A model generated the notes under the pieces. That model saw nothing but the letters and a program-made list of their open reading frames with translations, had not been told where the DNA came from and made no database searches. The translations under genes and the position numbers were made by a program. A DNA stretch of 64,000 bases from Gordionus sp. m RMFG-2023 (taxonomy: Eukaryota; Nematomorpha; Gordioida; Chordodea; Parachordodidae). Where the stretch lies: NCBI RefSeq assembly GCF_954871325.1, contig NC_088775.1, forward strand, positions 21,119,561 to 21,183,560. The letters run 5' to 3'. Numbering within the stretch: position 1 is the first letter of the stretch; each line of letters starts with the position of its first letter. Of this stretch, positions 35,153-47,500 are shown piece after piece.

Positions 35153-35860
35153 GACTGTAAAACCAGCATCTATTATTTGTGTGGCTATGTAATTAAAGAT
35201 TATTAATACAGCTGCTGAGAGCATATGATCGCATATTTTAGATAAGCAATAAAGGTCAACTGTGTAATCGTTTATATATCATTAAAAATGGAAGATAATC
35301 TTTTAGAAATTTAATTCATACAATAATTTTCTCGATTACTTATCTAGCTTCCATCATGTCATCTAAGAGGAAGCTCTAACCACCATATAGTTTTATGATT
35401 TGGATTGGTCGTTTATATTCTCTTCTTCAAGAATTGTTGATTTGGTAAGGTCTATAAATTTTTTCATATTAGTCCAATCTATAAAACATTGTCTAAAATG
35501 GTAATAGAGAGTTATATTAGTTTCATGACCTTTTGTCAATGTAAGTTCCTAAGATTATTTTATATTATGTAGTTTTCAAAAATCATTATCAATTGAGGCA
35601 TATATATGAATTAATTAACCTTTTTTATCATTTATAATTCTTCTGACGCAAAATTTTTTTATATCAACAATCGAAAATATTTTATATTGTAATAAATAGA
35701 TTTTATATTAAAAAATATTATTTTTAGAAATGTCTTGTATTATTTTAATGATTTATATGCTAGTTCATTTTGCATGCAAAATATAAAATGACACTCAGAA
35801 TAATTATTTAGAGTTAGTAAATTTAAAAAAAATATAATATATTAATATAAAACCCGGCCA
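35153..35860. other. No gene seen
   Basis: Private non-coding part of the outer hAT. AT-rich, without recognisable domain or repeat. Confidence 0.4.
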
Positions 35861-35944
35861 AATTGAGGGGTATGGGGGGCGAAGCTCCCCATAAAAATTT
35901 TTTAGTTGAGCCCCCTGGGATTGTAAAGGCTAGCGACGCCCCTG

Positions 35945-36412
35945 ATGAAAGGTAGGAAAAAAGAAAGAAGAATGGAAAGAAAAGGGGACGAAAGGATAAG
36001 GTAATAATAGAAATTAAAAGGGAATGAAGAAAAAGAGAAAGAAAAGGGAATATGGAAAGGAAATTAAAAAAGAGGGAAAATAAAAGAAAGAAAAGGGATA
36101 AGGAAATGAAGCGGAAAAGAGATGAAAGGCGAAGGTAATAAGAGAAATTAAAAAGGGGAGGAAAGAAAGAAAAAGGGATATAGTAAGAGAAAATTAAAAC
36201 GGGAAGAGGGAAAGGGAAAGAAAAGGGAAAAGGAAAAAAAAAATATGGAAAATAAATTAAAAAGGGGAAAAAATTGGGTTAAGGGGGGGGGGGAGAAAGG
36301 TAAATAATAATTGGTAATAAAAAGAAAAAGATAAGGAAAACGGAAAAGAAAGAAAAAAAGGGAAATGAAAAGGGAAAGGGAAACGGGGAAAAGAAAAAAG
36401 GAAAGAAATATG
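35945..36412. repeat. Purine-rich tract, right half
   Basis: Continues the A/G tract of 24660-24859 after the right ATGAAAGG duplication. Together they form about 660 bases of nearly pure purine. The Ser/Phe/Pro-rich open frames on the other strand are artefacts of this composition. Confidence 0.85.
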
Positions 36413-36586
36413 CTGGAATGTTTATTTTGTTGATTAACCTGCCATTTTCTTTGTTTGTTAATGACAGATAAATCAAAATATGAATAATTATCAAGAGGGG
36501 TTAAGACGGGGTCTGTTTTTTTTAAATAAAAATAAAATAAAAATTTTAAAAATAATAATGTATTGTGCAAAGAAATCAATATTAGG
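36413..36586. repeat. Helitron leader fragment, left of hAT
   Basis: Matches the repeats near 40770-40915 and 49430-49560, for example TTTATTTTGTTGAT, GATAAATCA and TTAAGACGGGG. It is the target into which the hAT at 36587 jumped and continues at 40638-40930. Confidence 0.7.
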
Positions 36587-39500
36587 CAGAGACCTGCCAG
36601 GTATGGGTCTAATTATTTATTTTTCCTGGGCAGGGCTTGGATTTTTGGAAATTTTTTACTTGGGCCGGGCTTGGGGTTAAATTTTTTTTTTCAAATTTAG
36701 ATTATTTTAAGGATATTTATTTGGACAAATATAACAAATCATTGATCCCCTTTCCTAGACACCTTGGGAGAGTTTTAATTTTGTTTTTTCTTTAAAATCG
36801 GAAATTGGTATACTTATTCCTGACATAACTGATTTAAAGTGTAAGACTATTATAGGTAATTCCTACATTTAATTATATAAAATACCATGATATTTTTATT
36901 TAAAAATCACTTTTTTTTCAATGTTATAAAACTGGATAAAAAAAATAATAAAAAAAATAATAAAAAAAAAATAATATATGAAAATTTCCCCAACTATTAC
37001 TTCTTTAGTGTGACAAATCCAATATTAATTAGGAATTAAATATATGGCTATAAAGATGATATTTAAAATGATTAAGGTAATGATCTTTACAATAATTGAA
37101 ATAAGGATTTTATATCATTTATAAATTCAGATGGCTTTCTATGTATTTCCTTTGTGTATTACTAATGAGAATGAAGGCTAAGAAAGCTGTTAATAAGTGA
37201 CATAACACTCTTTTCTTTGAACTAATTGATTTTTTATGTGTTTTCTTTTATATGTAATGAATGAAAAGATTTATTTTGAATGACCAACAGATTTGACCTT
37301 AACTTATATTTAGAAGATACAAATTTGATTTTTTATCATCATCATATTGCAAAAATTCATTATAAAATTTTTCTGGTCAATAAATTTGCACCAAATAAAT
37401 CTGCATTTTGTGCAATTATTTTGGTAATTCTGGCTTCTTTTATAATTTTACTACAACATTTATGACTTTCTCCTCTGTAATAAATTGTAGATTTTCAATT
37501 TTTTTGATATAATGAATAAAAATGAAATAGTTAAAAATTTACATTCTAAAGAATATAAATTATTTGAAACTTATTGAAAAGCAAAGTCTGGGATTTTTTT
37601 AGTATAATAATAGACAATCATAATAATAAAATGGATATGTTCAATGTAAAACATGCCAAGACATACTTTCTGTCATAATTGGGAGTTTTTGTTAGGGAAC
37701 TTAACCTAAAATATAAAATGAAAATAAATATATATACTAAATATGATTCTAAATCTTTATTAAATAAATAACTATAATCAAATACAAAGTGAAAAACATA
37801 ATCAAAATAAAAGAAAAATAAAATAAAATTAATATAAAAATAAAAGTAAAAATTATATGTAAAAGTAAAAAATTAAAAAGTCTTCCAAGCGAAAAATAAA
37901 AAGTTCATTCACACTTGTTAAAACTCTTAAAGTATGAAAAATTACAATTATCACGCGTTTTCATCTCATTTACATAGACGGGGATCTAAATAATAACTTA
38001 ATAATTTTAATAAACATTATTTTTGTTTGAATATTATTACAATTTGAATAATGCATTTTTATGAAATGCAAAATGCAACACCCTTCCATAAGTTAGACCC
38101 ACCACTCGACCAACTTCTTTCGATTTCGACTTTACAGATCTTGTATCTCCACCCAATCTATTCTTCTTAATCTTTAATGTCTTCTAATTTCTAACGATGG
38201 TTGTCTATTGTCTAATATTATTCACTTCTAAGGATTGTTTGAATATTATTAAAATTTGAATAATGCATTTTTTTGTAACGCAAAAATGCAACACTTTCAT
38301 ATTCACAAAAAGTAGGATCATCCCAATTTATCAAGGCATAAATGTAAACTAAATCCTAAAATTAAATTATATTCTTTTTTATCCAATTAAAATTGATAAA
38401 GCATCATATACAAGTGAAAAAAAAGGAAGTTATCAATAGATATGTAAAATTTTGTTCTGTAGATATTCGCCCATTTCAATGTATAACTGGTAAAGACTTT
38501 AAACATTTAGTACAATATTTTATTGAAGTTGATTCGGTTTGATTGATGTTGAAAATATTTTGTCAATTCCTATAACTATATCAAGGCATATGAATGATAT
38601 GTCTCAAAATTTGCACAAAAATATATTCCCAGAAGTACAAAATACTTTCATAAATTTTTTTGTAGTGCAACAACTGATTTATATACAGATGACTTTAAAA
38701 AGTACACATATATAACATTAACTCTTCACTACATAATTAAATGAAAATTGAAAAAATTGAATAAGATCCTCGTTTATTTATTATTACCATGATGTGTTTA
38801 GACAGAATAATTAAACAGAATAAGATCATAAATCACATTTTATTATTTTTTATAAATTACATTTTATTATCACTATTTTAACCAAAAACAATTTTTCTTT
38901 TTATATCTTTTTTTTTAACAATAAAAAAATAACCAATTATGTGAAATACAAATTGATATTAAAAAAATGTAACGTTAAAATGATATAAAAAAAAGGTTAA
39001 TATAAAATTTTGACCGAAAGGTATAATCTCTATTATTTAACAGAAATTAATAAATCGTGTTTTGTATACTTCTCTTTTTTTTGAAGATAAAAAAACAAGT
39101 GAAAATATTCACAAAGAACTTGTTTCTAATTTTACAAAACTTGGATAATGCTTCTGATGCATTTTATATAATCACATTCATCACTGATCAAGGTAGCAAC
39201 TTGATAAAGGCTTTAGAACCATATAAACGATTAAACTGTTCTGCTCATCTCATTAACACTATTCTAAGAAATACCTTTTCTTTAAAATATATGCAAATAT
39301 CTACACCCCTATTATATAACCTTATTCTACAATGCAAATCACTAACTAAATATTTTAAACAAAGTGGATATACAAGAATTTATCAAAGTCACTTTGCCGA
39401 AATGTTGAAACAAGATGGAATTCAAAATTAAAAATGTTCAAAAGCATATTATGAACAATATGAGGATATTTTTCTTTACAGAAAAGAAATATGGAATACA

Positions 39501-40637
39501 AACTAAATGCTAATTAATAGAAATGTTGACTCCTTATAATCAGGCAACCAAAGAGCTTGAGGGGGATACAAAGCCTACATTATTTAAAATTTTATTAATC
39601 TATAAAAAATTGGCAAATTTACCAGTGTGTAATATTTTATACGATGCACATCAAAATAACAATGAGATTTTAAAATTGAAATTAAGAGCTATAGAATTTT
39701 TAATATCTAAATTTTAATTAGATATTCTTCACAAAATCGCAACATTTTTAAGCCCAAAATTCCGCCAATTAAGAATGCTTACTTTGGAAGAAGCATTAGA
39801 TGTAAAAAATTCTGTTAGAGCGTTAATAAAAGATTATTCGGAGTATCAACTTATTCCTATATATGATCTGGATCAAGTACTTGACCCAACTTTAAAGAAT
39901 GCTACCAAAGCTACAAGTAACATATTTTTTATAAATGTTTTTATCTATATAATATTTTTAGGTACATCTTCAGATCTGGGTGAAGTGCAGGCCCCTACTT
40001 CGAAAAGTAATACCAGAGCTACCTAATTTATTCTTTATGAATCTTCTTAGCAATATAATATGTTTAGCTTCATCACATTAATGAATATGTCTTCATGGGA
40101 GGATGATACAATGCTTAATAATGAGACTGATGCTGATGAGGTTAATTTATATTTGGATATTAAGCTTAAGAAGGAGGAAATCAATTATGATGATCATATC
40201 CTAGATTGGTGGAAGAAGCATCCAAAAATTTTGCCAAAATTAGCAAGATTAGCCAAAAAAATTCATGCAATTCCAGCATCAAATGCTTCGAGTGAACGAA
40301 ATTTCAGCACTATTGGAAGAGTTATCGAAGAGAGAAGGACAAATTTAAACAATGAAATTGTTGATAATATATTATTTTTAAATGATAATTTGAAAATATA
40401 AATTAAAATTTTATTTATATCATTTATTAATATTATATATATACTAAATAAAATATTATATTTCCATTAGTATTACTTCAGCATGAGTATATAAAATAAC
40501 TTAATAGGCTTGGGCTGGGCGTAGGAAATTTTTTTGAAACTTATCATGGGCTTGGGCCAGGCTTGGGAATTTTTTTTAACATTAGATATGGGCAGGGCCA
40601 GGCTTGGTCAAAAAATAGAGGCCCATGAAGGTCTCTG
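36587..40637 (+). mobile_element. hAT element with CAGAGACC ends
   Basis: 4051-bp element with exact 8-bp duplications ATATTAGG (36579-36586 and 40638-40645). Ends are CAGAGACCTGCCAGG and, inverted, CAGAGACCTTCATGG. Subterminal GGGCTTGGGCCAGGCTTGG words recur at both ends (36625-36680 and 40505-40610). The transposase gene reads rightward in the right part. 36690-38400 is AT-rich with only short direct repeats (GAATAATGCATTTTT near 38050 and 38262). Confidence 0.95.
38403..40401 (+). pseudogene. hAT (Ac-type) transposase, decayed
   Basis: Pieces in several frames follow the usual order. About 38415-38535 reads INRYVKFCSVDIRPFQC and GKDFKHLVQYFI, the helical region before the catalytic core. 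39130-39420 reads TDQGSNLIKAL and NCSAHLINTILRNTF, core strands with the conserved Cys/His. 39523-39717 reads MLTPYNQATKELEGD. 39775-39930 is the helical stretch after it. 40060-40401 holds the dimerisation domain (ILDWWKKHPKILPKLA, ASSERNFSTIGRVI). At least five stops or frameshifts separate them, and no BED finger is seen upstream. This is clearly older than the ZMYM-type copies. Confidence 0.85.
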
Positions 40638-41159
40638 ATATTAGGTTAAACTCCATAGAATCAGTGGGAATATCATCAGTAGGTAAAATAGATGTAATCT
40701 AAAATGTAGGAAAGTATAAGAATAACATTTTTTATTTTGCATTGTAAGGAGATTTTGTTGTGTTTCACGATCTCTGGAACGTTTATTTTGTTGATTTACC
40801 TTTCATCTTTTTCTTTTATTAATGAAAGATAAATCAACATCTGTAAAATCATTAAGATAGTTTAAGACAGGGCCTGTTATTAAAATAAAAACAAAAGAAA
40901 TTTTAAAAATAATAATGCGCTGAATCCCCAGATGAGTCACTAATAGATGTAATTTACTTCTAGTTCAAATCTGCATACTTTAATTAAAATTTCAAGTGTG
41001 ACCCATTAGTTATAATTTTAATTGAATATTATTTTACTACAAATCCGCACAACATTGTAATTAAAATTTCATGTGACCTATTAGAATTAAATTTACTTGA
41101 ATATTGTTGACTGAATTTAGAATAGAATGATTTGAAGAAAAACTATTCATACTTTAGAA
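40638..41159. repeat. Helitron leader fragment and flank
   Basis: 40638-40930 continues the interrupted Helitron repeat (AGTGGGAATATCATCAGTAG, AAGACAGGGCCTG), as at 49280-49560. 40930-41159 is AT-rich without a recognised feature and is the outer flank of Helitron 2. Confidence 0.6.
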
Positions 41160-41920
41160 CTAGTAGAAAACCCGTCAAAAATGACGGGGAATGAGATTTT
41201 TATTCATTTTTTTACGATAGATGTCATGCCAGATCCCTCACAATATTAGGAAGCATATAATTATAAAAGTTTATTCAGCCCAGCTCAACCCTTAATAATT
41301 CGTTAAAGATATTTCCATGTCAGGTGCAAGCTAATATAAATTTTGAGGTTCCAAGTCCAGTCGTATCCAATATAATTATGAAAATTTTTTCCCACCTAGA
41401 AGATAGTTAAATTTTTAATTGATTTATCATCACATGAAGGAGAATTATATGATTTACCAATAAGTTTAAGATGTAAAAAAAACATGTGAATTCCGTATTA
41501 AGGGAAACTGGGAAGGCCTGGGCAAACCACTTATTAGAGAATCATGACAAATAAAATAAAAATAACCGACTCTTATACTTTTTGGTAATATGATCAATTA
41601 TAATTATATATAAAAAATAAATTTTTGTTTATTATATAGGGTTATTGTAGCTTTTCGGATAAATTTAATGTATGTCTTGCATTTCTCAAATTATTTGTCT
41701 ATATTTTATTTTAAATAAAAAAAAATGTTATCTATTTAAATAAAAGTGCCATTAAGCACTAATGAAACTTATATGCAAATTATATATATAAAATATAAGA
41801 TAAAAAAGATAAATGAGTTAATTTCAAGCGTAGTTTTTTATTATTTTGGCTACCAGTAACTCTAGATCTGGCAAGGCGTTTGTTTATTCGTCATTATTTT
41901 CTTAGCTTATCTTTAATAAA

Positions 41921-44118
41921 GTATTTAATTTATAAATTTAAATTTGAATAGTTAATTTTAGTTTTATTTGAATATTGTTTATTTTTAAAATATATTAACG
42001 TTGATTGTTTAATATGTTAAAAACTTTATATATATAGATACTAAAAAGAAATAATAGGATAATAATAAATAATTTTGATTTTATTTAGAATAAATTTAAA
42101 TAGTTTATTAAATCTAAACACTTTCTTTTATGGTGCCCCGGTTACTGTGGTACGTTTTTCGTTTTAAATTAAAGTTAAATGATAAAAGTTTTAAAAAAAA
42201 ATTAAAAAATATCCTTTCCTTGAATTCTTTAGTAAAAATAAATAGTAAACGAATTACTTATCAAATTCGTCGTTCGATATTGGAGATGATATAAGGACAA
42301 ATAAAATTTTTTTGACTTTTCTTTTCGATAGTCAAAATTTTATCCAAATTTACAAAATTATAAAAGGTAAAAAAATTTTATTTAGAATAAATATTTGTTA
42401 ACTTCTTGTTTCTTTTATGGCGCCCTGTTATGTTTTTGTAAAAAAAAAAAAAGAATAAAATATAGAAAATTTGCCTAAAATTAAAATAAAAAAGTATAAA
42501 TTAAATTAAATTTGAAATTGATGACTACCTTATTTATTGATTTGACTACCTATTGTGACGATTGCTTAATCCATTGAGATGACTCTATTTATATGTCTAC
42601 CTATTATGACGATTGCTTAATCCATTGAGATGACTCTATTTATATGACTACCTATTGTGATGACTATCTAACCTATGGAGACTGCGTAACCTATGGAGAC
42701 TGCTTAACCTATGGAGATGACTACCTATTATGACTACCTTATCTATTGTGACTACCTATTCTACTATGACTATCTAACCTATGGAGACTGCTTAACCTAT
42801 GGAGATGACTACCTATTATGTATTGTGACTGCCTAATCTATTGATATGACCAATGCCTAATCTATGGAGATGTTAGCACGTTCTTTCATGCAAAAAGCTT
42901 CTTTCTTCATGGTGTCCCGGCTCTGGATGTTAGACTGGAATATGATAACCAGCACCTAACCTAATGTGACAACCTAGGAAGAACTGATATGGAAGTTGAA
43001 CGATAGGTTATGAATTCTATTTTGTGAGACCAATGATATTAAAGTGTAATTAAAACATATGAATTAAAAGGGATTGATTTAAATAACCCTTATAAGTAAT
43101 ACTTAATATGATAAAAATGTTTTTGAAATAAAGCTTTTGAAGACAAAAGGTTATGTAAAAATTAAACATCATTATTTTAGAAAAATATTGTGTGAAATTT
43201 AAATTTTTTTTTAAGAGAGGGAAATGTGCATAATATTTGCATATTTTAACCTCGGAGATTGAAAATAAATAAAAATAAATTAAGTATTAAAACGCTACTA
43301 ATTAAATATGGAAACGCTAAAAAATGTAAAACGCTAAAAATATAAAACGCATAAAACGCTAAAAGTATAAAACGCTATGATTAACTTAACACCTAAAAAA
43401 TAATATAATAATTTATCATTCCTTATTCTGGATTAAAATTTTATTCCTTATTCCATAAATTATCATTCCTTATTACATATTTTTCCGAAATTCAAAATTT
43501 TATTCGTGCATATTATTCATATATTTGATTTGATCAACTATTCCAAATTATATATTCCGATTTATTCCAAATTCCAATATTCAACTGGATTAATGATAAT
43601 AACAATTTTGAGAAATGTGAACAACATACGATAAGGATATCAAACCAACGATAACGTTCAACGATTTTATCAAACCTACGCGATTGATTCAAGCCTACAA
43701 AAAAACGTACAAACTCACGCAACTCTAATAAACGATTTTATCAAACCTACGTGATAGAATCAAGCCTACGAAAACATTTGAGACTTATGCGTTAACCAAG
43801 ATAAAACCGAGTACAATCAAAACGGGAAAAAACTTCTAGGACAACAAGCTCTTGATGACTGCTGAGAAGAAGCTTCGTTCTTTGTAGAAGAGGGGGAATG
43901 TTGATTGATTATATATTTAAATAAATTTAAATTTGAATAGTTAATTTTAGTTTTATTTGAATATTGTTTATTTTTAAAATATATTAACGTTGATTGTTTA
44001 ATATGTTAAAAACTTTATATATATAGATACTAAAAAGAAATAATAGGATAATAATAAATAATTTTAATTTTAAAAAGAATTAATTTAAATAGTTTCTTAA
44101 ATTAAATACTTTCTTTTA
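41921..44118 (+). mobile_element. Small LTR-type fossil (TRIM-like), non-coding
   Basis: Two direct repeats of about 210-220 bases (about 41921-42130 and 43899-44118) flank a 1.77-kb interior. A TGGTGCCCCGG primer-site-like sequence follows the left repeat at 42131. A purine run, GAAGAGGGGGAA, precedes the right repeat, which begins TGTTGATTG. AATA may be the short target duplication. The interior shows no gag or pol and is mostly tandem repeats, so this looks like a terminal-repeat retrotransposon in miniature. The LTRs differ at a modest number of sites, so it is not brand new. It is nested in the Helitron 2 trailer. Confidence 0.7.
42520..42870. repeat. Tandem array inside the LTR fossil
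   Basis: Repeats of GACTACCTATTGTGA, GATTGCTTAATCCATTGAGA and CTAACCTATGGAGACTGC in irregular order. Another short array of AAAACGCTAAAA words lies at 43300-43385, and ACGATTTTATCAAACCTACG is repeated at 43658 and 43733. No coding. Confidence 0.75.
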
Positions 44119-44580
44119 AATAGATTCATCAAGTTTTGTAGCAATGTGAGGGATTAAAGTTGGGTTAACCTAGACAAATAAAGAAATCAGGCAAAAATAT
44201 AAATAAACATTATTATTGAAATAAAATGAAGATTTTTTGGAATAGATATAAAATCATTATAATATTATTTATAATAAAAATAATGTACTATGTATATTTT
44301 TTGTGCGTTATACAAAATAATCAGCAGGGATAATAGAGCAATGGTAGATCCGACAAAATGGTAAGCTTTTAAAAAAGTAGGATCCTTAAAAATTGTTATA
44401 TTAATTTAGTTAAATTTTAAAAATGTACTTTGACAATCTTCAATTAGACAAAATATTCATCAGAGATAAAAGGGTATATTGTGCAGACCGACAAAAGGAT
44501 GCTTAAATAATATAAAATTGTTTAAATTATAAAATAATATCATACTAAGTAATGTTCATTCTTATTCGTATAAACCGGGA

Positions 44581-47500
44581 TTAATCGGATATAACCTCAT
44601 GATATACCACATTGGTTGTAGTTCTTGTATTATCATTGGTTATAATCTTTAATTTATGAGGAGAACAAACTCGAGACATAACCATATATAGCTGTCCATG
44701 TGAAAAAACAGGATGAGTTAAATAGATGCCAACTTTGTTCAACGTTTGTCCCTGAGCTTTATTAATTGTCATGACAAAAGCAGTCTCACGGGAAATTGGC
44801 GGTGCTTAAAGGAAAATGGCAAGCCAGAATCTGTAGGAATTAAACTTATTCTAGGAATGAGAACTTTAGTATTGAGAAAACTACCAGAAACAAATTCAGC
44901 CTCAATTATATTTGGTAGCAAAGAAGTTATAATCAATTTAGTCCCATTATTCAAGCCAGAAGCAGAATTTAAGTTACGCATTAATATTATAGGTACCCCG
45001 AATTTGAGTATCCTGATATACTTAAAGAGTTTAAAAATTCAGTGGGATAAAACGTCGCTTCATCCTCAGTTATCGTTTCATCAGCACTTATGTATGTAAT
45101 TAAATCCCCTGGAATTTTGTTAATCAATTTAATATTTATAGAATCGACATCTATGTTTTTAGGGGTCAGGATTGCATTTTGAGCAAATGATGTTCGGTTA
45201 AAGGACGTATTGACTTTGTCTATATCGTAAACAAAAGCAATAAGATCCTCGATATCATTGGAAGCTGTACAACAATCTTCAGGAATTTTTATTTTATCCC
45301 TGGAGCCATCAAATGTTTCATAGCCTTTACCAACTCTTAAAAGAAATTTTGAGTATTTATTATTAATAAGATAATCATTTGCTTCCTGAAATTGTAGAAG
45401 TCTCATATTAATACCTAACCTTAATGGCACTATATGCGACCATAAATAGGATCGTTTTAAGGTTGAGTTAACAATGTCGCATCTTCCACCATGTTTAATA
45501 ACAGGTAAAATCTGTCTAAAATCTCCGTCAAAAATAATAATTTTACCACCAAACGGTTTATCTAATTTCATTATATCCTGAAAGACCTATCCACGGCCTC
45601 GAATATATGTTTATGAGTCATTGATATTTCGTCCCATATAATAATTACCGATTGTCTTATCAATTCAGCTATTTGGCTTTGGTAAGGAATATTACATGAG
45701 GAACTTTCATGAATACTTAAGGGGATGTTGAAACGTGAATGTGCAGTACGGCCATTATGAAGAAGAGTTGAAGCAATGCCAGAAGATGCAACAGCTATTG
45801 CAATTTTACCTTGACAAGTTAAATAATATTGTATTTAATAGAAATGATTTTCCAGTACCACCAGGACCATCTATAAAAAATAAATTATGGGATGAAGTGG
45901 AGGGCAAGGACATAATTTTGGCATAGATAATATTTTGATCCCGATTAAATAAATTGTAGTTAGCCAAATATATTTTATACATATCATCAGTATCGTAGGA
46001 AATTTTCTCCCGAATAAGGTGACACCTAATATTAGCTGTAGCAGATGGAGATTGAGTGGATAATAAAGGGATAGGCATTCCCAAAAAATCCTTAAGAGAT
46101 TTATCATTTTGAATCAAAATTTGATTGATTTTCGTTGATAAGGTTATCCGGCTCTGATGATTCTTGGCAAAATCTTCACAAAGATAAAATTTAAAAGAAT
46201 TCCATAGACCTAGAGGATCTATCGGCTCACAATGTAATAAAATAACAGAAAATAACTGGCGCAATTGATATGGCATCTTAAATGAAAGACCTTCCTCTAA
46301 ACAATGGTTCCATCCCGCATCATCTGATAACAGACCACGTCGAATACATGCATCTTTAAAAGTATTACTGACAATTCCATTAAAAGAGCGTAGATCTTCA
46401 AAGCATGTTGGCCCAGCTACATAATTAAGTAATAGTCTTAAATAAAAAACCTCGCCCTCTTTAGGAGAAACTGTGCGTATACGGCCAATAATCTTATCAC
46501 CACCCCTTCGTTTTAACCACTGTTTAGATAGAGGTTTCCACACATAATATCTTACAAAATCTGCATAAATATAATGTCTGGCATCTGTGTCAAGTTGATT
46601 AATTTTAAACCATTCGGTTAATTTTGTACCAGGATTTTTAGTTAAGATATTATTTATATCAGTATTTGATTGAAAAAGGATTATATGTTGATTGGGTAGA
46701 TGAAGGTCTAAACGATAGACTGCAGGAGAATGATCCTGCATTTCAAAATCCAAAGTACGCCATAGCGATTCTATGGCGGATATATATCGAGCATTAATGA
46801 ACTGGGTAGTTTCATCAACATTATTAATGGAAACGGAAGCAGTAGTCCTGTCATGGCCTTTGTAACAATACTTATAAAGGTATTTTATGGACTGGACAGA
46901 TGAACAAATTTCTACATTTATATGTGCATTATATTTTTTTGATAAATGTTTATTATAAGGAATAACGGTTGTTAAATATAAATCCGTTTAATTTTTTTTG
47001 GAAGGTAACGCCATCATTTCTTCGCCGATATAAAAGATAACCATACTTATCAATAGAAGAGGTATCCACAAATGATTTAGGATATTTTTTTGAGCATTTT
47101 CTATCAATCATGCAGGGACTATTAGGAAATGTTATACCACATGTCCAATGTGTATTAAAATTGCTAATAATTTGAAACAGCTTAGGCTCAGTTATTTTGT
47201 TAGGAACCTCAGCACAAACTACCTCATCATAAGTATCAGCCGTTGGTAGCCTGCGAGATATATCTAGTATAAGGCACATATGACAATGAGGCAAACCTCT
47301 ATTCTGGAATTATATGACATCTATATAAGCGATTACTCTGCCAAGAACATGATAATAGAGCAAATCCTTTTTAAGACAATTTAATTTTTGACGAAAAAAG
47401 CGACACTTTAAATCTGGGCGGTCGTTTGGGGTCTGATGAGGAAATAATTCACGCATTATTTCATCCCATTTAGGGTTGCAGGTGAAAGTAATGAATAATG

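Larger units (their letters stand above)
24860..35944. mobile_element. Outer hAT element carrying nested insertions
   Basis: Begins CAGTGGCGTCGCTAG and ends with the inverse CTAGCGACGCCCCTG (one mismatch in 15). It is flanked by exact 8-bp duplications ATGAAAGG (24852-24859 and 35945-35952), the hAT hallmark. The subterminal GAGCCCCCTG words at both ends (near 24897 and 35918) also invert. No transposase of its own is seen: its private sequence is only 24860-25430 and 34303-35944, so it is non-autonomous. The rest is a Helitron with further elements inside, and a MITE at 34920. The purine tract continues unbroken on both sides, which supports the boundaries. Confidence 0.9.

Noticed and set aside
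36148-36579. Phe/Ser/Pro-rich open frames on the minus strand
   Set aside because: They are translations of the purine tract; low complexity without domain signal.
42520-42870. CRISPR-like array
   Set aside because: Repeats are irregular and contiguous with no unique spacers, in eukaryotic DNA.
43534-43722. 62-residue open frame on the minus strand
   Set aside because: Lies in tandem-repeat DNA of the LTR fossil; no domain and no homologous frame seen elsewhere in the window.
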